A stretch of 64,000 nt of DNA from Egibacter rhizosphaerae (GTDB lineage: Bacteria; Actinomycetota; Nitriliruptoria; Euzebyales; Egibacteraceae): assembly GCF_004322855.1 (NCBI RefSeq), contig NZ_CP036402.1, positions 2,046,001-2,110,000 of the forward strand, in the 5' to 3' direction. The translations under genes and the position numbers were made by a program. Of the stretch, positions 42,440 through 50,839 are shown piece by piece; position 1 is the first letter of the stretch; each line of letters opens with the position of its first letter. The notes below the pieces were generated by a model. The model was not told the origin of the DNA. It ran no database searches and was given only the letters and a program-made list of their open reading frames with translations.

Positions 42440-42817
42440 CTACGGGTGGACTCCCAGGAAGCCCGTACCGAGGACGACTCCGAAGACGAGCAGCATGAAC
42501 ACGATGCCGACAACGGTGAGGGCGAGCCCGACCCATCCGAGGATGCGCCCCACCCGACCGAGGTCGTCGCTCAGGTTGGGGTTGTCCTCGGCCTCGTTGC
42601 GCGACATGTAGCCGGTGATGAGCGCGACGATCGCCCCGATTACGGGCAGCACGAAGAACTGGATGATCCCGAACACGAGCGAGACGATCCCGGTCGTCGT
42701 GTGCTGCTTCTGCCCGCCCGGCTGCTGCTGGTACTGATAGGGCTGTTGGTACTGATGGGGCTGTTGGTACTGATGGGGCGGTTGCCCGGAAGGCTGCTGG
42801 GAACCTGGATCAGTCAT
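42440..42817 (-). CDS. DUF4190-type two-helix membrane protein with Q/Y-rich N-terminus
   Basis: A 125-residue protein. Residues 1-45 are a Gln/Pro/Tyr-rich, disordered segment with near-identical repeats of HQYQQP and YQYQQ. Residues 50-75 (TGIVSLVFGIIQFFVLPVIGA) and 95-122 (ILGWVGLALTVVGIVFMLL) are membrane helices joined by a loop with GYMSRNEAEDNPNLSDDLGR, the DUF4190 pattern. The function is unknown; the family is widespread in actinobacteria. ATG 42817 has AGAGGAG upstream; longer frames are unsupported. Confidence 0.82.
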   Translation of the reverse strand: MTDPGSQQPSGQPPHQYQQPHQYQQPYQYQQQPGGQKQHTTTGIVSLVFGIIQFFVLPVIGAIVALITGYMSRNEAEDNPNLSDDLGRVGRILGWVGLALTVVGIVFMLLVFGVVLGTGFLGVHP

Positions 42818-43107
42818 GGTCTCGTTGCTCCTCTCAGCTCGCGGAGCCTCCCGCCAAGCTCGGCGTCGCTGTTCGGAAGCGTGACAGGCTGGCCCGTGGA
42901 AGGAAACCGGGGACGTGCCCCAAGCAATGCGGGTTGGCCCTGACCAGCCTATGCGCGCGCTCCCCCCGGGTGCCGACACCCGTCCGACACGGTCCCCCGG
43001 GGGCAGCGCCCGGGGGTCTGGTTCCGTGTGAGGGCGGTTCTCGTCTACCGACAGCTGCTGCTCCAGCACCGGAGCGTGGCCGCGGCGCATGGTGCGGCGA
43101 GACGAAG

Positions 43108-43135
43108 AAAGGGGATCCCGACCGGGATCCCCCTT
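43108..43135 (-). terminator. intrinsic terminator of the acidic-repeat protein gene
   Basis: GGGGATCCC / GGGATCCCC form a perfect nine-base stem with a four-base loop, followed on the minus strand by TTTCTTC. It lies about 20 bases after the stop codon at 43156. Confidence 0.85.
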
Positions 43136-43155
43136 CAGGTGCTCGCTCGAGGAGC

Positions 43156-44256
43156 CTAGGCGTCGAGCAGGAACAGGTTTTCGACGTAGTCGACCATGAG
43201 GACAACCTCGGCCGAGACCCAGGTGTTGGCGACGACGTCGGCTTCGGCATCCGACGTCTCGTCCTCGTCCTCAGGGGCCTCGTCCTCCGGCGCCTCATCC
43301 TCCGGCGCCTCCTCCTCGGGCGCCTCATCCTCCGGCGCCTCATCCTCGGGCGCCTCGTCCTCCGGCGCCTCCTCCTCGGGCGCCTCGTCCTCCGGCGCCT
43401 CCTCCTCGGGCGCCTCGCCCTCGGGAGCCTCATCCTCCGGAGCCTCGTCCTCAGGGGCCTCCTCCTCCGGGGCCTCGTCCTCCGGCGCCTCGTCGATCAA
43501 CTCGACGCCGTCACCGACGATGAGGTTCTGGACGTGCTCGATGAACAGCACGAACTCCGCGAAGATGCCGGTTTCGATGCCAGCCTCCGGCGCCTCCGGC
43601 GCCTCGTCCTCGGGAGCCTCCTCCTCAGGGGCCTCCTCCTCAGGGGCCTCCTCCTCAGGGGCCTCCTCCTCGGGGGCCTCCTCCTCGGGAGCCTCCTCCT
43701 CGGGAGCCTCCTCCTCAGGCCCCTCCTCCTCGGGAGCCTCCTCCTCAGGGGCCTCCTCCTCGGGAGCCTCCTCCTCGGGAGCCTCCTCCTCAGGGGCCTC
43801 CTCCTCGGGAGCCTCCTCCTCAGGGGCCTCCTCCTCAGGAGCCTCCTCCTCAGGGGCCTCCTCCTCAGGGGCCTCCTCCTCGGGAGCCTCCTCCTCAGGG
43901 GCCTCCTCCTCGGGAGCCTCCTCCTCAGGGGCCTCCTCCTCGGGAGCCTCCTCCTCAGGGGCCTCCTCCTCGGGAGCCTCCTCCTCAGGAGCCTCCTCCT
44001 CAGGGGCCTCCTCCTCAGGCGCCTCGTCCTCCGGCGCCTCGTCCTCCGGCGCCTCGTCCTCCTCGGCGGGTTGCAAGCCCGGCGGGTTGAAGTTGCCGTC
44101 CTCGTCGCAGTGGGGGTTCATTTCTCCGGCGGCGCCCGGACCCACGCAGGGGGGATTCGGCGGGGGAACCTCTCCATCCTCCTGCGCAACCGCGAGCGGT
44201 GCCATAACGAGCATCAAAGCCGCGAGCGCGGCCACGAGCGTGAATGTCCTCCGCAT
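43156..44256 (-). CDS. secreted protein of acidic proline pentapeptide repeats with a duplicated hydrophobic motif
   Basis: A 366-residue exported protein not matching a family I know. Residues 1-24 are a signal peptide (LVAALAALMLVMAPLAVA). A short Cys/Asn/Pro-rich segment follows (PPPNPPCVGPGAAGEMNPHC). Then come about 30 tandem pentapeptides of the form APEEE/APEDE. A 20-residue hydrophobic motif (FAEFVLFIEHVQNLIV) interrupts them. A second block of about 14 pentapeptides comes next, and a second related motif (VSAEVVLMVDYVENLFLLDA) ends the protein. The two motifs align as AExVLxxxxVxNLxxxD and are probably amphipathic helices. The linkers would be highly charged, extended spacers. ATG 44256 has GGAGGTGT upstream. 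It is followed by a clear terminator, so it is a free-standing gene. Confidence 0.8.
   Translation of the reverse strand: MRRTFTLVAALAALMLVMAPLAVAQEDGEVPPPNPPCVGPGAAGEMNPHCDEDGNFNPPGLQPAEEDEAPEDEAPEDEAPEEEAPEEEAPEEEAPEEEAPEEEAPEEEAPEEEAPEEEAPEEEAPEEEAPEEEAPEEEAPEEEAPEEEAPEEEAPEEEAPEEEAPEEEAPEEEAPEEEGPEEEAPEEEAPEEEAPEEEAPEEEAPEEEAPEEEAPEDEAPEAPEAGIETGIFAEFVLFIEHVQNLIVGDGVELIDEAPEDEAPEEEAPEDEAPEDEAPEGEAPEEEAPEDEAPEEEAPEDEAPEDEAPEDEAPEEEAPEDEAPEDEAPEDEDETSDAEADVVANTWVSAEVVLMVDYVENLFLLDA
43273..43490. repeat. 15-bp coding tandem repeat, block 2
   Basis: About 14 imperfect units of the plus-strand form CCTCSTCCTCNGGNG encode Glu/Asp-Ala-Pro-Glu-rich pentapeptides between the two hydrophobic motifs of the acidic protein. 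Units vary more than in block 1, including EDE, EGE and EEE versions. Confidence 0.9.
43597..44062. repeat. 15-bp coding tandem repeat, block 1
   Basis: About 30 units encoding APEEE, alternating at the wobble base between two forms (GCCTCCTCCTCGGGA and GCCTCCTCCTCAGGG), which makes a 30-bp higher-order period in part. Such near-identity implies recent slippage or unequal exchange, and the copy number is likely variable. Confidence 0.95.
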
Positions 44257-44800
44257 GTGGACACCTCCTGGTCCATCGGTGTTGCGGACGCGGAACATTC
44301 AGCAAGTTCTGCGCGTAGCCAACAACAGCCCGGACGGACAACGCCTCTTGGGCCAGGTGCCAGGACCAGCGAACAGAAAGATCCCGCCTGTTGCCATAAC
44401 ACCATCGACGTCGTAGCCGTCGTCCGAACTCGCGTCGGATTCCAGAACGCACCCGTGCCGGGCAGCGTGCGGGACGGCCGTAGGGCGCCAGCGCTCAAGC
44501 GCCGTGTCCGTACCCGCCGACTCACCCGATGGGGAACGTGTGCGAACGGCCGACCGACAACTCGAAAGCCGGGAGTACGAACGTTCAGGTGGCCCCGACG
44601 AACACACGAAGCGAAATTGAGAGCCCGACACGATTACTTCCCGGCAACTCAACAATACATCCACATGGCCAACGTTTACGGTTTCCAACGTTGACTCTGG
44701 AACTTCCGATACGGAAACCTTGCGCGGGCGGACCCCATTCAAAACAAATTCTCTCCTCGAACGTCGCAGCAACGCGCTGAAACCGAGCCACCTCAGCCAG
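44257..44800. other. 544-bp intergenic region, AT-richer part near 44590-44790
   Basis: No gene is supported. The right part is clearly less GC-rich than the surroundings. It contains GGTTTCC (44680) / GGAAACC (44713) as an inverted pair, two AACGTT palindromes around 44671-44692, and TTGACT at 44691. It probably holds the promoter of the acidic-repeat gene and possibly a remnant of foreign DNA. Confidence 0.4.
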
Positions 44801-45634
44801 CTAGCACCGCAGTCGGGCCAACACGCCGTAGTGGTCGGAGGCCATGACCCCGTCCACGGGCTCGACGCCGACCAGTTCGGTGGAGCGCACTCGGCCACGC
44901 GCCTCGGCGCCCCCGGCGGCGGCGAGCACGTAGTCGATCCGCCCCGAGGGGACATCCCCGGACACGTGGGGGTTGGCGGGGTCGAGCGTCCGACCGAGCT
45001 CCGCGGGACGAGTCTGCGCCCAGGCGTCGACGAATCGCATACCCACGTGCGGCGTGGACGTGCCGCCGGTCAAAGCGCGCACCTCGTCGGCGTCCGGGGT
45101 CGCGTTGAGGTCCCCCGTCACGATGGACCTGCGCGAACCGGCGTCGAGCGTGCGTAAGGCCTCACCGAGCACGGCGACCTGCCGTTGCCGCAGCCAGGAC
45201 CCGTCCCGCAACGCGCTGAGGTGGGTGGTCAGCACGGGCAGGGGTCCGCCGGGTGTCTGCAGATCGACTCCGAGGGCGATACGAGCCAGGTCGACGCCGC
45301 CGCCGATGGGCAGGCGCCAGACGCGAGCGCTGATGATGGGCCACCGACTGAGCACCGCGAGCCCGAAGTCGACGCTGTCGTCCCCGATCTGCCGCTGCAG
45401 TTCCCACGGGGCAGGCGACGGAGCCCATGCGACCTCCAGTCCCAGGCGCTCCCCGAGCTAGACCGCGAGGTTCTCGCCCCCACTGGCCCAAACCTCCTGA
45501 AGGGTCACGACGTCAGCGTCGGCTCGGCGCAGGACCTCGAGGATCGCGGGCTGGCGCTCCCGCCAAGGCCCGAATCTCCACCACACGTTCCAGCTCAGCA
45601 GACTGAGCCCATCGGAGTGCGAGTGATCGATCAT
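44801..45634 (-). pseudogene. endonuclease/exonuclease/phosphatase family gene with in-frame TAG
   Basis: An EEP-fold metal-dependent phosphodiesterase of 277 codons broken at codon 59 by TAG (45458-45460). The first piece, from ATG 45634, contains SLLSWNVWWRF (metal-site Asn) and VVTLQEVWAS (metal-site Glu). The rest, in the same frame, contains VTGDLNATPD, GRIDYVLAAAGG and MASDHYGVLARL with the catalytic Asp, Asn and terminal Asp-His. All active-site motifs are otherwise intact, and no other lesion is visible, so one base change (for example CAG to TAG) explains the damage. The substrate is unknown; relatives cleave DNA, phosphoinositides or sphingomyelin. It is divergent from the glycine-riboswitch operon. 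Confidence 0.85.
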
Positions 45635-45770
45635 GCCGGAAGTCTCCCAGGCAGCTCGCATCCGTGGTGCTTCCCGGGAAGGGACGCCCTCCGGAGACCG
45701 TCCCGCCGGTGGCGGGCCTTGAGACCCACGGCACGACCGGCTACCGTCAAGAGGCAGCCAAGGACGCGTC

Positions 45771-45974
45771 GCAGGAGAGTCTCCGCGCGCCGATGCCGCC
45801 ACCAGCGGCACCCGGCGGCCGGAGCGCCGAAGGAGCAACCCGCCCCGGGAATCTCTCAGGCACCCGTACTGCGACGACGAGGCACCTCTGGAGACATCGG
45901 CCCGCGGGCCGGTACCGAAGGGGCGAGTCGGGTCCCCGTGACCCGGTGAAACTCTCAGGTCTCAACGACAGAGC
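45771..45974 (+). ncRNA. tandem glycine riboswitch
   Basis: Two consecutive aptamers in the gcvT leader. Aptamer 1 has GGAGAG (45773), GCGCCGAAGG (45824) with AGCAA, and TCTCTCAGGCA (45852). Aptamer 2 has CTCTGGAGA (45886), GTACCGAAGG (45912) and ACTCTCAGGT (45951), then GACAGAG. These are the conserved cores of the class. Glycine binding typically switches on the downstream glycine cleavage genes, which here are gcvT and gcvP. Confidence 0.95.
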
Positions 45975-45976
45975 CG

Positions 45977-46003
45977 GGGCAGCTTGCCGACCGCAGGCTG
46001 CCC
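45977..46003 (+). promoter_or_regulatory. putative riboswitch expression-platform hairpin
   Basis: GGGCAGC (45977) and GCTGCCC (45997) form a seven-base stem with a 13-base loop just after the second aptamer, 21 bases before the gcvT start. No T-run follows, suggesting translational rather than terminator control. Confidence 0.5.
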
Positions 46004-46024
46004 GCGCGACTGTCAGGATCGACC

Positions 46025-47158
46025 GTGAGCGACACAGCCCCGAGCGACCCACCCCTCGCCCGAACACCGCTGCACGCGCTGCACGTCGCGCACGGTGCGC
46101 GGATGGTGCCGTTCGCGGGCTTCGAGATGCCGGTCCAGTACCGCGGCATGATCGCCGAGCACGAGCACACGCGCGCGGCCGCCTCACTGTTCGACGTCGC
46201 GCACATGGGGATCGCCTCCGTCGAGGCCCCCGACCGCTCGCTCGAGGAGACCGCGGCGGCTCTCGAGACGGTCGTGCCCGGCGGGATCACGACGCTCGCG
46301 CCGGACCGCAGCCGGTACACGTTCCTGACGAACGACCGCGCCGGGATCGTCGACGACCTGTTCGTGAGCCACACGGGCTCGGGCTTCACGCTCGTGCTGA
46401 ACGCCGCACGAATCGACACCGACCTCGCGCATCTCCAGGAGCAGCTGCCCTCCGGCGTGCGGATCGAGCTCCGCCGGGACCGCGGCCTGCTCGCCTTGCA
46501 GGGGCCCCACGCGGTGAATGCACTCGGCAGACTCGCCCCCGAGGTCCGCGAGCTGTCGTTCATGGACGGCGCGACCGTGTCGGTGGACGGTGTCGACGTC
46601 CGGGTGAGTCGCTCGGGCTACACCGGCGAGGACGGGTTCGAGCTCGCGGCCGCGGCCGACGATCTCGCCCCGCTCGCGGAGCGAATGCTGGCGCAGGAGG
46701 AGGTCGCGTTCGCCGGTCTCGGTGCGCGGGACAGCCTGCGGCTCGAGGCCGGCCTGTGCCTGTACGGCCAGGATCTCGACGAGACCACGACGCCCGTCGA
46801 GGCGGGCCTCACCTGGGCGATCCCCAAACGCCGACGTGGGCCCGACGGCGGGTACCCGGGAGCGGAGACGGTCGCTCGACAACTCGAGCAGGGCCCCGAG
46901 CGCGTGCGCGTCGGTGTGCGACTGGTCGGGCGCCGACTCGCTCGACCCGGAGCCGAGCTCACCGACCCGGATACCGCGCCCCTGGGACCGCTGACCAGCG
47001 GGTCGCACGGGCCCACCGTCGGGGGGCCCATCGGGATGGGCTACGTCCCCCCGACCCACACCGAGCCCGGCACACCGCTCGTTGCCGTGGAGCGGGGCCG
47101 TCCGCTCGACGCACAGGTCGCCGCCCTGCCGTTCGTTCCCCATCGCGTTGTCCGCTGA
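46025..47158 (+). CDS. gcvT: glycine cleavage system aminomethyltransferase (T protein)
   Basis: A 377-residue folate-dependent enzyme that releases ammonia from the aminomethyl-lipoyl arm of H protein and forms methylene-tetrahydrofolate. Conserved blocks are GARMVPFAGFEMPVQYRGMIAEH, ASLFDVAHMG, SRSGYTGEDGFEL and ARDSLRLEAGLCLYGQDLD, the last containing the catalytic Asp/folate region. The C-terminal barrel ends VAALPFVPHRVVR. GTG 46025 has AGGA six bases upstream and directly follows the glycine riboswitch. gcvP begins 27 bases later; gcvH is not in the window. Confidence 0.96.
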   Translation: MSDTAPSDPPLARTPLHALHVAHGARMVPFAGFEMPVQYRGMIAEHEHTRAAASLFDVAHMGIASVEAPDRSLEETAAALETVVPGGITTLAPDRSRYTFLTNDRAGIVDDLFVSHTGSGFTLVLNAARIDTDLAHLQEQLPSGVRIELRRDRGLLALQGPHAVNALGRLAPEVRELSFMDGATVSVDGVDVRVSRSGYTGEDGFELAAAADDLAPLAERMLAQEEVAFAGLGARDSLRLEAGLCLYGQDLDETTTPVEAGLTWAIPKRRRGPDGGYPGAETVARQLEQGPERVRVGVRLVGRRLARPGAELTDPDTAPLGPLTSGSHGPTVGGPIGMGYVPPTHTEPGTPLVAVERGRPLDAQVAALPFVPHRVVR

Positions 47159-47185
47159 TCCACGTTCCCCGGCCGAGGAGACACC

Positions 47186-50044
47186 GTGAGCTCGCACGAG
47201 ACGACCTTCAGCGACCGGCACATCGGACCGTCGGCGGCTGACCAGGCCGAGATGCTCCGAGCACTCGGGTACGACTCCGTCGAGGAACTTCTCGACGAGA
47301 CCATCCCGAAAGCGATCCGCAGCGACCGGCCGCTGGCCCTGCCAGCGGCCCGCAGCGAGGAGGAGGCCCAGGCCCGCCTCGCCGAGCTCGCCGACCGCAA
47401 CGAGCCGATGACCAGCCTCATCGGCATGGGCTACCACGGCACCATCACGCCCGCGGTCATCCGACGGAACGTGCTCGAGAACCCCGCGTGGTACACCGCC
47501 TACACGCCCTACCAGCCCGAGATCAGCCAGGGCCGGCTCGAGGCGCTCCTCACCTTCCAGACGATGGTGACGGACCTGACCGGTCTGGACATCGCGAACG
47601 CGTCGCTGCTCGACGAGGGGACCGCCGCCGCCGAGGGGATGGCCATGGCGCGACGCGCGGCGGCGCGGGGCGCGCCGGGCGGCCCGGGCGAGCGCTTCGT
47701 CATCGACGCCGACACGCACCCGCAGACCATCGACGTGGTGGCGACCCGGGCGCGGGCGCTCGGCCTCGACGTCGTGGTCGGTGACCCGGTCGCCGACCTC
47801 ACCGACGACACGTTCGGCGTGCTCCTGTCGTACCCCACCTCCACCGGTGGAGTGAGGCACCTCGGACCGGCGATCACCGCCGCGCACGAGGTCGGCGCGA
47901 TCACGGTCGTCGCGGCCGACCTCCTCGCGCTCACGTTGCTCGCCTCCCCCGGCGCGCAGGGGGCGGACATCGCCGTCGGGTCCACGCAGCGGTTCGGGGT
48001 TCCGATGTGGTTCGGCGGCCCCCACGCGGGTTACATCGCGGCGCGGGAGAGCGTGACCCGCCAGCTGCCCGGGCGGCTGGTCGGCGTCTCGGTCGACGCG
48101 CACGGCAACCGTGCCCTGCGGCTCGCGTTGCAGACCCGGGAACAGCACATCCGCCGTGAGAAGGCGACCAGCAACGTCTGCACCGCGCAGTCCCTGCCCG
48201 CGATCGTCGCGGCGATGTACGCCTGCTACCACGGACCCGAGGGCTTGCGGGCCATCGCCGAGCGGGTGCACCGGCACGCGTCGCGGCTCGCCGACGGCCT
48301 CGAGACCGTCAACGCCGAGCTCGCCCACGAGGCGTTCTTCGACACCGTCACTGCTCGCGTCCCCGGTCGCGCGACGGCGATCTGCGACCTCGCGCGCACC
48401 CAGGGGCTGAACCTGCGCCACATCGACAGCGACACCGTCGGCGTGAGTGTCGACGAGACCACCGACGACGCGACGGTCGACGCCGTCCTGACGGCGTTCG
48501 GCGCGGATCCCGCGGGGGTGTCCGCCCCCGGGGCCCGCGTGCCACAGGAGCTTCGGCGCGAGGACGACTACCTCACCCACGAGGTGTTCCACAGCTTCCG
48601 CTCCGAAACCGCCATGATGCGCGAGCTGCGCCGGCTGTCCGATCAGGACCTCGCCCTGGACCGGACGTCGATCCCGCTCGGGTCGTGCACGATGAAGCTC
48701 AACGCGGCCGCCGAGATGGAGCCCATCAGCTGGCCCGAGTTCACCCAGCTGCACCCGTTCGCGCCGGTCGACCAGGCGGAGGGCTACCTGCAGCTCATCG
48801 GGGAGTTGGAGGACTGGCTCGTCGAGATCACCGGTTACGACACGGTGAGCCTGCAGCCCAACGCCGGCGCGCAGGGCGAGTTCGCGGGGCTGCTGGCGAT
48901 CAAGCGCTACCACGAGGAGCGCGGCGACGACCAGCGCGACGTCTGCCTGATCCCCGAGTCCGCACACGGCACGAACGCGGCGAGCGCGGCGATGGTCGGG
49001 ATGCGCGTGGTCGTCGTCGCGTGCGACACGCACGGGAACGTCGACCTGGGCGATCTCGAGGCGAAGCTCGACGAGCACGCCGATCGGGTCGCAGCGATCA
49101 TGGTGACCTACCCCTCGACCCACGGGGTGTTCGAGGAGAGCATCACCGACCTCTGCCGGATGGTCCACGAGCACGGTGGGCAGGTGTACCTGGACGGGGC
49201 GAACCTGAACGCGCTCTGCGGCCTCGGCCGGCCCGGCGAGTTTGGCGCGGACGTCAGCCATCTCAACCTGCACAAGACGTTCTGCATCCCCCACGGGGGT
49301 GGGGGGCCCGGCGTCGGACCGGTGGCCGCGCGGGCGCACCTCGCCCCGTATCTCCCGACGAGCCGCGCGCGCCCCGAGGCCGGCCCGCAGGAGACGGGGG
49401 TGGGCGCGATCAGCGCGGCGCCGTGGGGCTCGGCGGGCATCCTGCCGATCTCGTGGGCCTACATCGCGATGATGGGCGACGAGGGCCTCACCCGCGCGTC
49501 CGAGGTCGCGATCCTCGCCGCGAACTACGTCGCGCGCCGGCTGTCCGAACGCTTCCCGATCCTCTACACCGGCCCAGCCGGCACGGTCGCGCACGAGTGC
49601 ATCGTCGACATCCGGCCGGTCGCGAAGGAGAGCGGGATCACCGCGGAGGACATCGCGAAGCGGCTCATCGATCACGGGATCCACGCGCCGACGATGTCGT
49701 TCCCCGTCGCCGGCACGCTCATGGTCGAGCCGACCGAGTCCGAGCCGAAGGAGGAGCTCGACCGCTTCTGCGCGGCCATGCTGCAGATCGCCGACGAGGT
49801 CGATGCCGTGCGCTCCGGCGCGGTGCCGTTGGAGGACAGCCCGCTGCGGCGCGCGCCGCACACCGCGAGCGACCTGTTGCGCGACGACTGGGATCGCCCC
49901 TACTCCCGCGACGAGGCCGCCCACCCGGTCGGGGCGCGGCGTGACGCGAAGTACTGGCCGCCCGTAGCGCGCATCGACAACGCGTACGGCGACAAGCACC
50001 TCGTTTGCACCTGCCCGCCCGTCACCGAGCAAGCGGACGCGTAA
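47186..50044 (+). CDS. gcvP: glycine dehydrogenase (decarboxylating), P protein
   Basis: A 952-residue single-chain P protein, decarboxylating glycine with PLP and passing the aminomethyl group to lipoyl H protein. It starts with [22 protein letters not shown], the standard N-terminus. The inactive N-terminal half has [12 protein letters not shown]. The active C-terminal half contains the PLP lysine in [16 protein letters not shown] (K697), with [12 protein letters not shown] and [17 protein letters not shown] nearby. GTG 47186 has GAGGAGA upstream. It is 27 bases behind gcvT and presumably under the same riboswitch. Confidence 0.97.
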   Translation: MSSHETTFSDRHIGPSAADQAEMLRALGYDSVEELLDETIPKAIRSDRPLALPAARSEEEAQARLAELADRNEPMTSLIGMGYHGTITPAVIRRNVLENPAWYTAYTPYQPEISQGRLEALLTFQTMVTDLTGLDIANASLLDEGTAAAEGMAMARRAAARGAPGGPGERFVIDADTHPQTIDVVATRARALGLDVVVGDPVADLTDDTFGVLLSYPTSTGGVRHLGPAITAAHEVGAITVVAADLLALTLLASPGAQGADIAVGSTQRFGVPMWFGGPHAGYIAARESVTRQLPGRLVGVSVDAHGNRALRLALQTREQHIRREKATSNVCTAQSLPAIVAAMYACYHGPEGLRAIAERVHRHASRLADGLETVNAELAHEAFFDTVTARVPGRATAICDLARTQGLNLRHIDSDTVGVSVDETTDDATVDAVLTAFGADPAGVSAPGARVPQELRREDDYLTHEVFHSFRSETAMMRELRRLSDQDLALDRTSIPLGSCTMKLNAAAEMEPISWPEFTQLHPFAPVDQAEGYLQLIGELEDWLVEITGYDTVSLQPNAGAQGEFAGLLAIKRYHEERGDDQRDVCLIPESAHGTNAASAAMVGMRVVVVACDTHGNVDLGDLEAKLDEHADRVAAIMVTYPSTHGVFEESITDLCRMVHEHGGQVYLDGANLNALCGLGRPGEFGADVSHLNLHKTFCIPHGGGGPGVGPVAARAHLAPYLPTSRARPEAGPQETGVGAISAAPWGSAGILPISWAYIAMMGDEGLTRASEVAILAANYVARRLSERFPILYTGPAGTVAHECIVDIRPVAKESGITAEDIAKRLIDHGIHAPTMSFPVAGTLMVEPTESEPKEELDRFCAAMLQIADEVDAVRSGAVPLEDSPLRRAPHTASDLLRDDWDRPYSRDEAAHPVGARRDAKYWPPVARIDNAYGDKHLVCTCPPVTEQADA

Positions 50045-50099
50045 CGCAACGCGCGTTCGGACGCGGACGGACACACCGGGTTCACGGCGAACGCCGGCG

Positions 50100-50710
50100 T
50101 CATCGCCCGCGTTTGTAGCGCAGGCCGAGCGCGCCCGTGCAGAACGTGGTGACGTCCTCGAGACGCCAAGCCAATGCGGGCCGGCCGTCCGGTGGCAGCA
50201 GGCGCGTCCCATCGCCGCCGATGCCGGGGAGCAGGTCCACGTAGAGCTCGTCGAGCAGTTCGACGTCGAGGAGCGCACGGATGATGCTCGCGCTGTTGAG
50301 TACGAGGATGTCGCTGCCCCGCGTCCTCTTGAGTGCTCGCACCTCGGTGCAGAGATCGGCGGTCACCCGAGCGTGCTTCCAATCGACGGCGCACAGCGTC
50401 CGGGAGAAGACGACTTTTTCGGCCCCGTCGAGCCAGGCGGCGAACGCCCGATCGCGTGCCGGGGCCTGCGGGTCTCTGCCACCGGCGGCCAAACCTCCGA
50501 CGACTCCTCGTAGTTCGTGCGCCCCAGCAGGACCGTGTCCGCACCGCCCCACAAGCCCTCGAAGTAGGCCGTCATCGGCTCGTGCCGCACATTCTCGGCC
50601 AGTAGGGACACGCCCTCGTCCGGCCCCGCGGCGACTCCATCGCTGGAGACGTGCGCCCAACCGATGACCTTTCGACCGTCCTGCAGTGTTGATACTTCAT
50701 CGCTGACCAT
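50100..50710 (-). pseudogene. dihydrofolate-reductase-like (RibD C-terminal) gene, frameshifted
   Basis: A small NADPH-dependent reductase family gene of about 203 codons. The first half from ATG 50710 reads KVIGWAHVSSDGVAAG, EGLWGGADTVLLGRTNYEE and EVWPPVA, then leaves the family pattern. The second half, in another frame, reads DPQAPARDRAFAAWLDGAEK, VVFSRTLCAVDW, SDILVLNSASIIRALL and LLPGIGGDGTRLLPP. The shift is near 50478-50486 and needs one base to restore the frame. YwjB/YyaP-like proteins of this family have unclear substrates. It may be a real pseudogene or a sequence error. Both gcvP (convergent) and the diguanylate cyclase upstream are intact. Confidence 0.82.
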
Positions 50711-50839
50711 CGACCGATACCTTGTTGGCAGACATTGCGCTATCAGCCAAGTCAGACGTCGTCCGTCCCTCGCGCTCATCGGCGGGCGTTCGACCGGGCG
50801 CTGTCCAGCGGATCGGCAGCGCGGGCTGATATGCGCGCG

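Noticed and set aside
43273-44062. CRISPR array
   Set aside because: Repeats are contiguous 15-bp coding units without spacers, in frame within a secreted protein.
4098-45460. Amber reassignment or pyrrolysine to explain the two in-frame TAG codons
   Set aside because: TAG ends many intact genes in the window (lysR, hrpA, pgi, livH, cbiX and others) without extended conserved read-through, and no pyl genes are present here.
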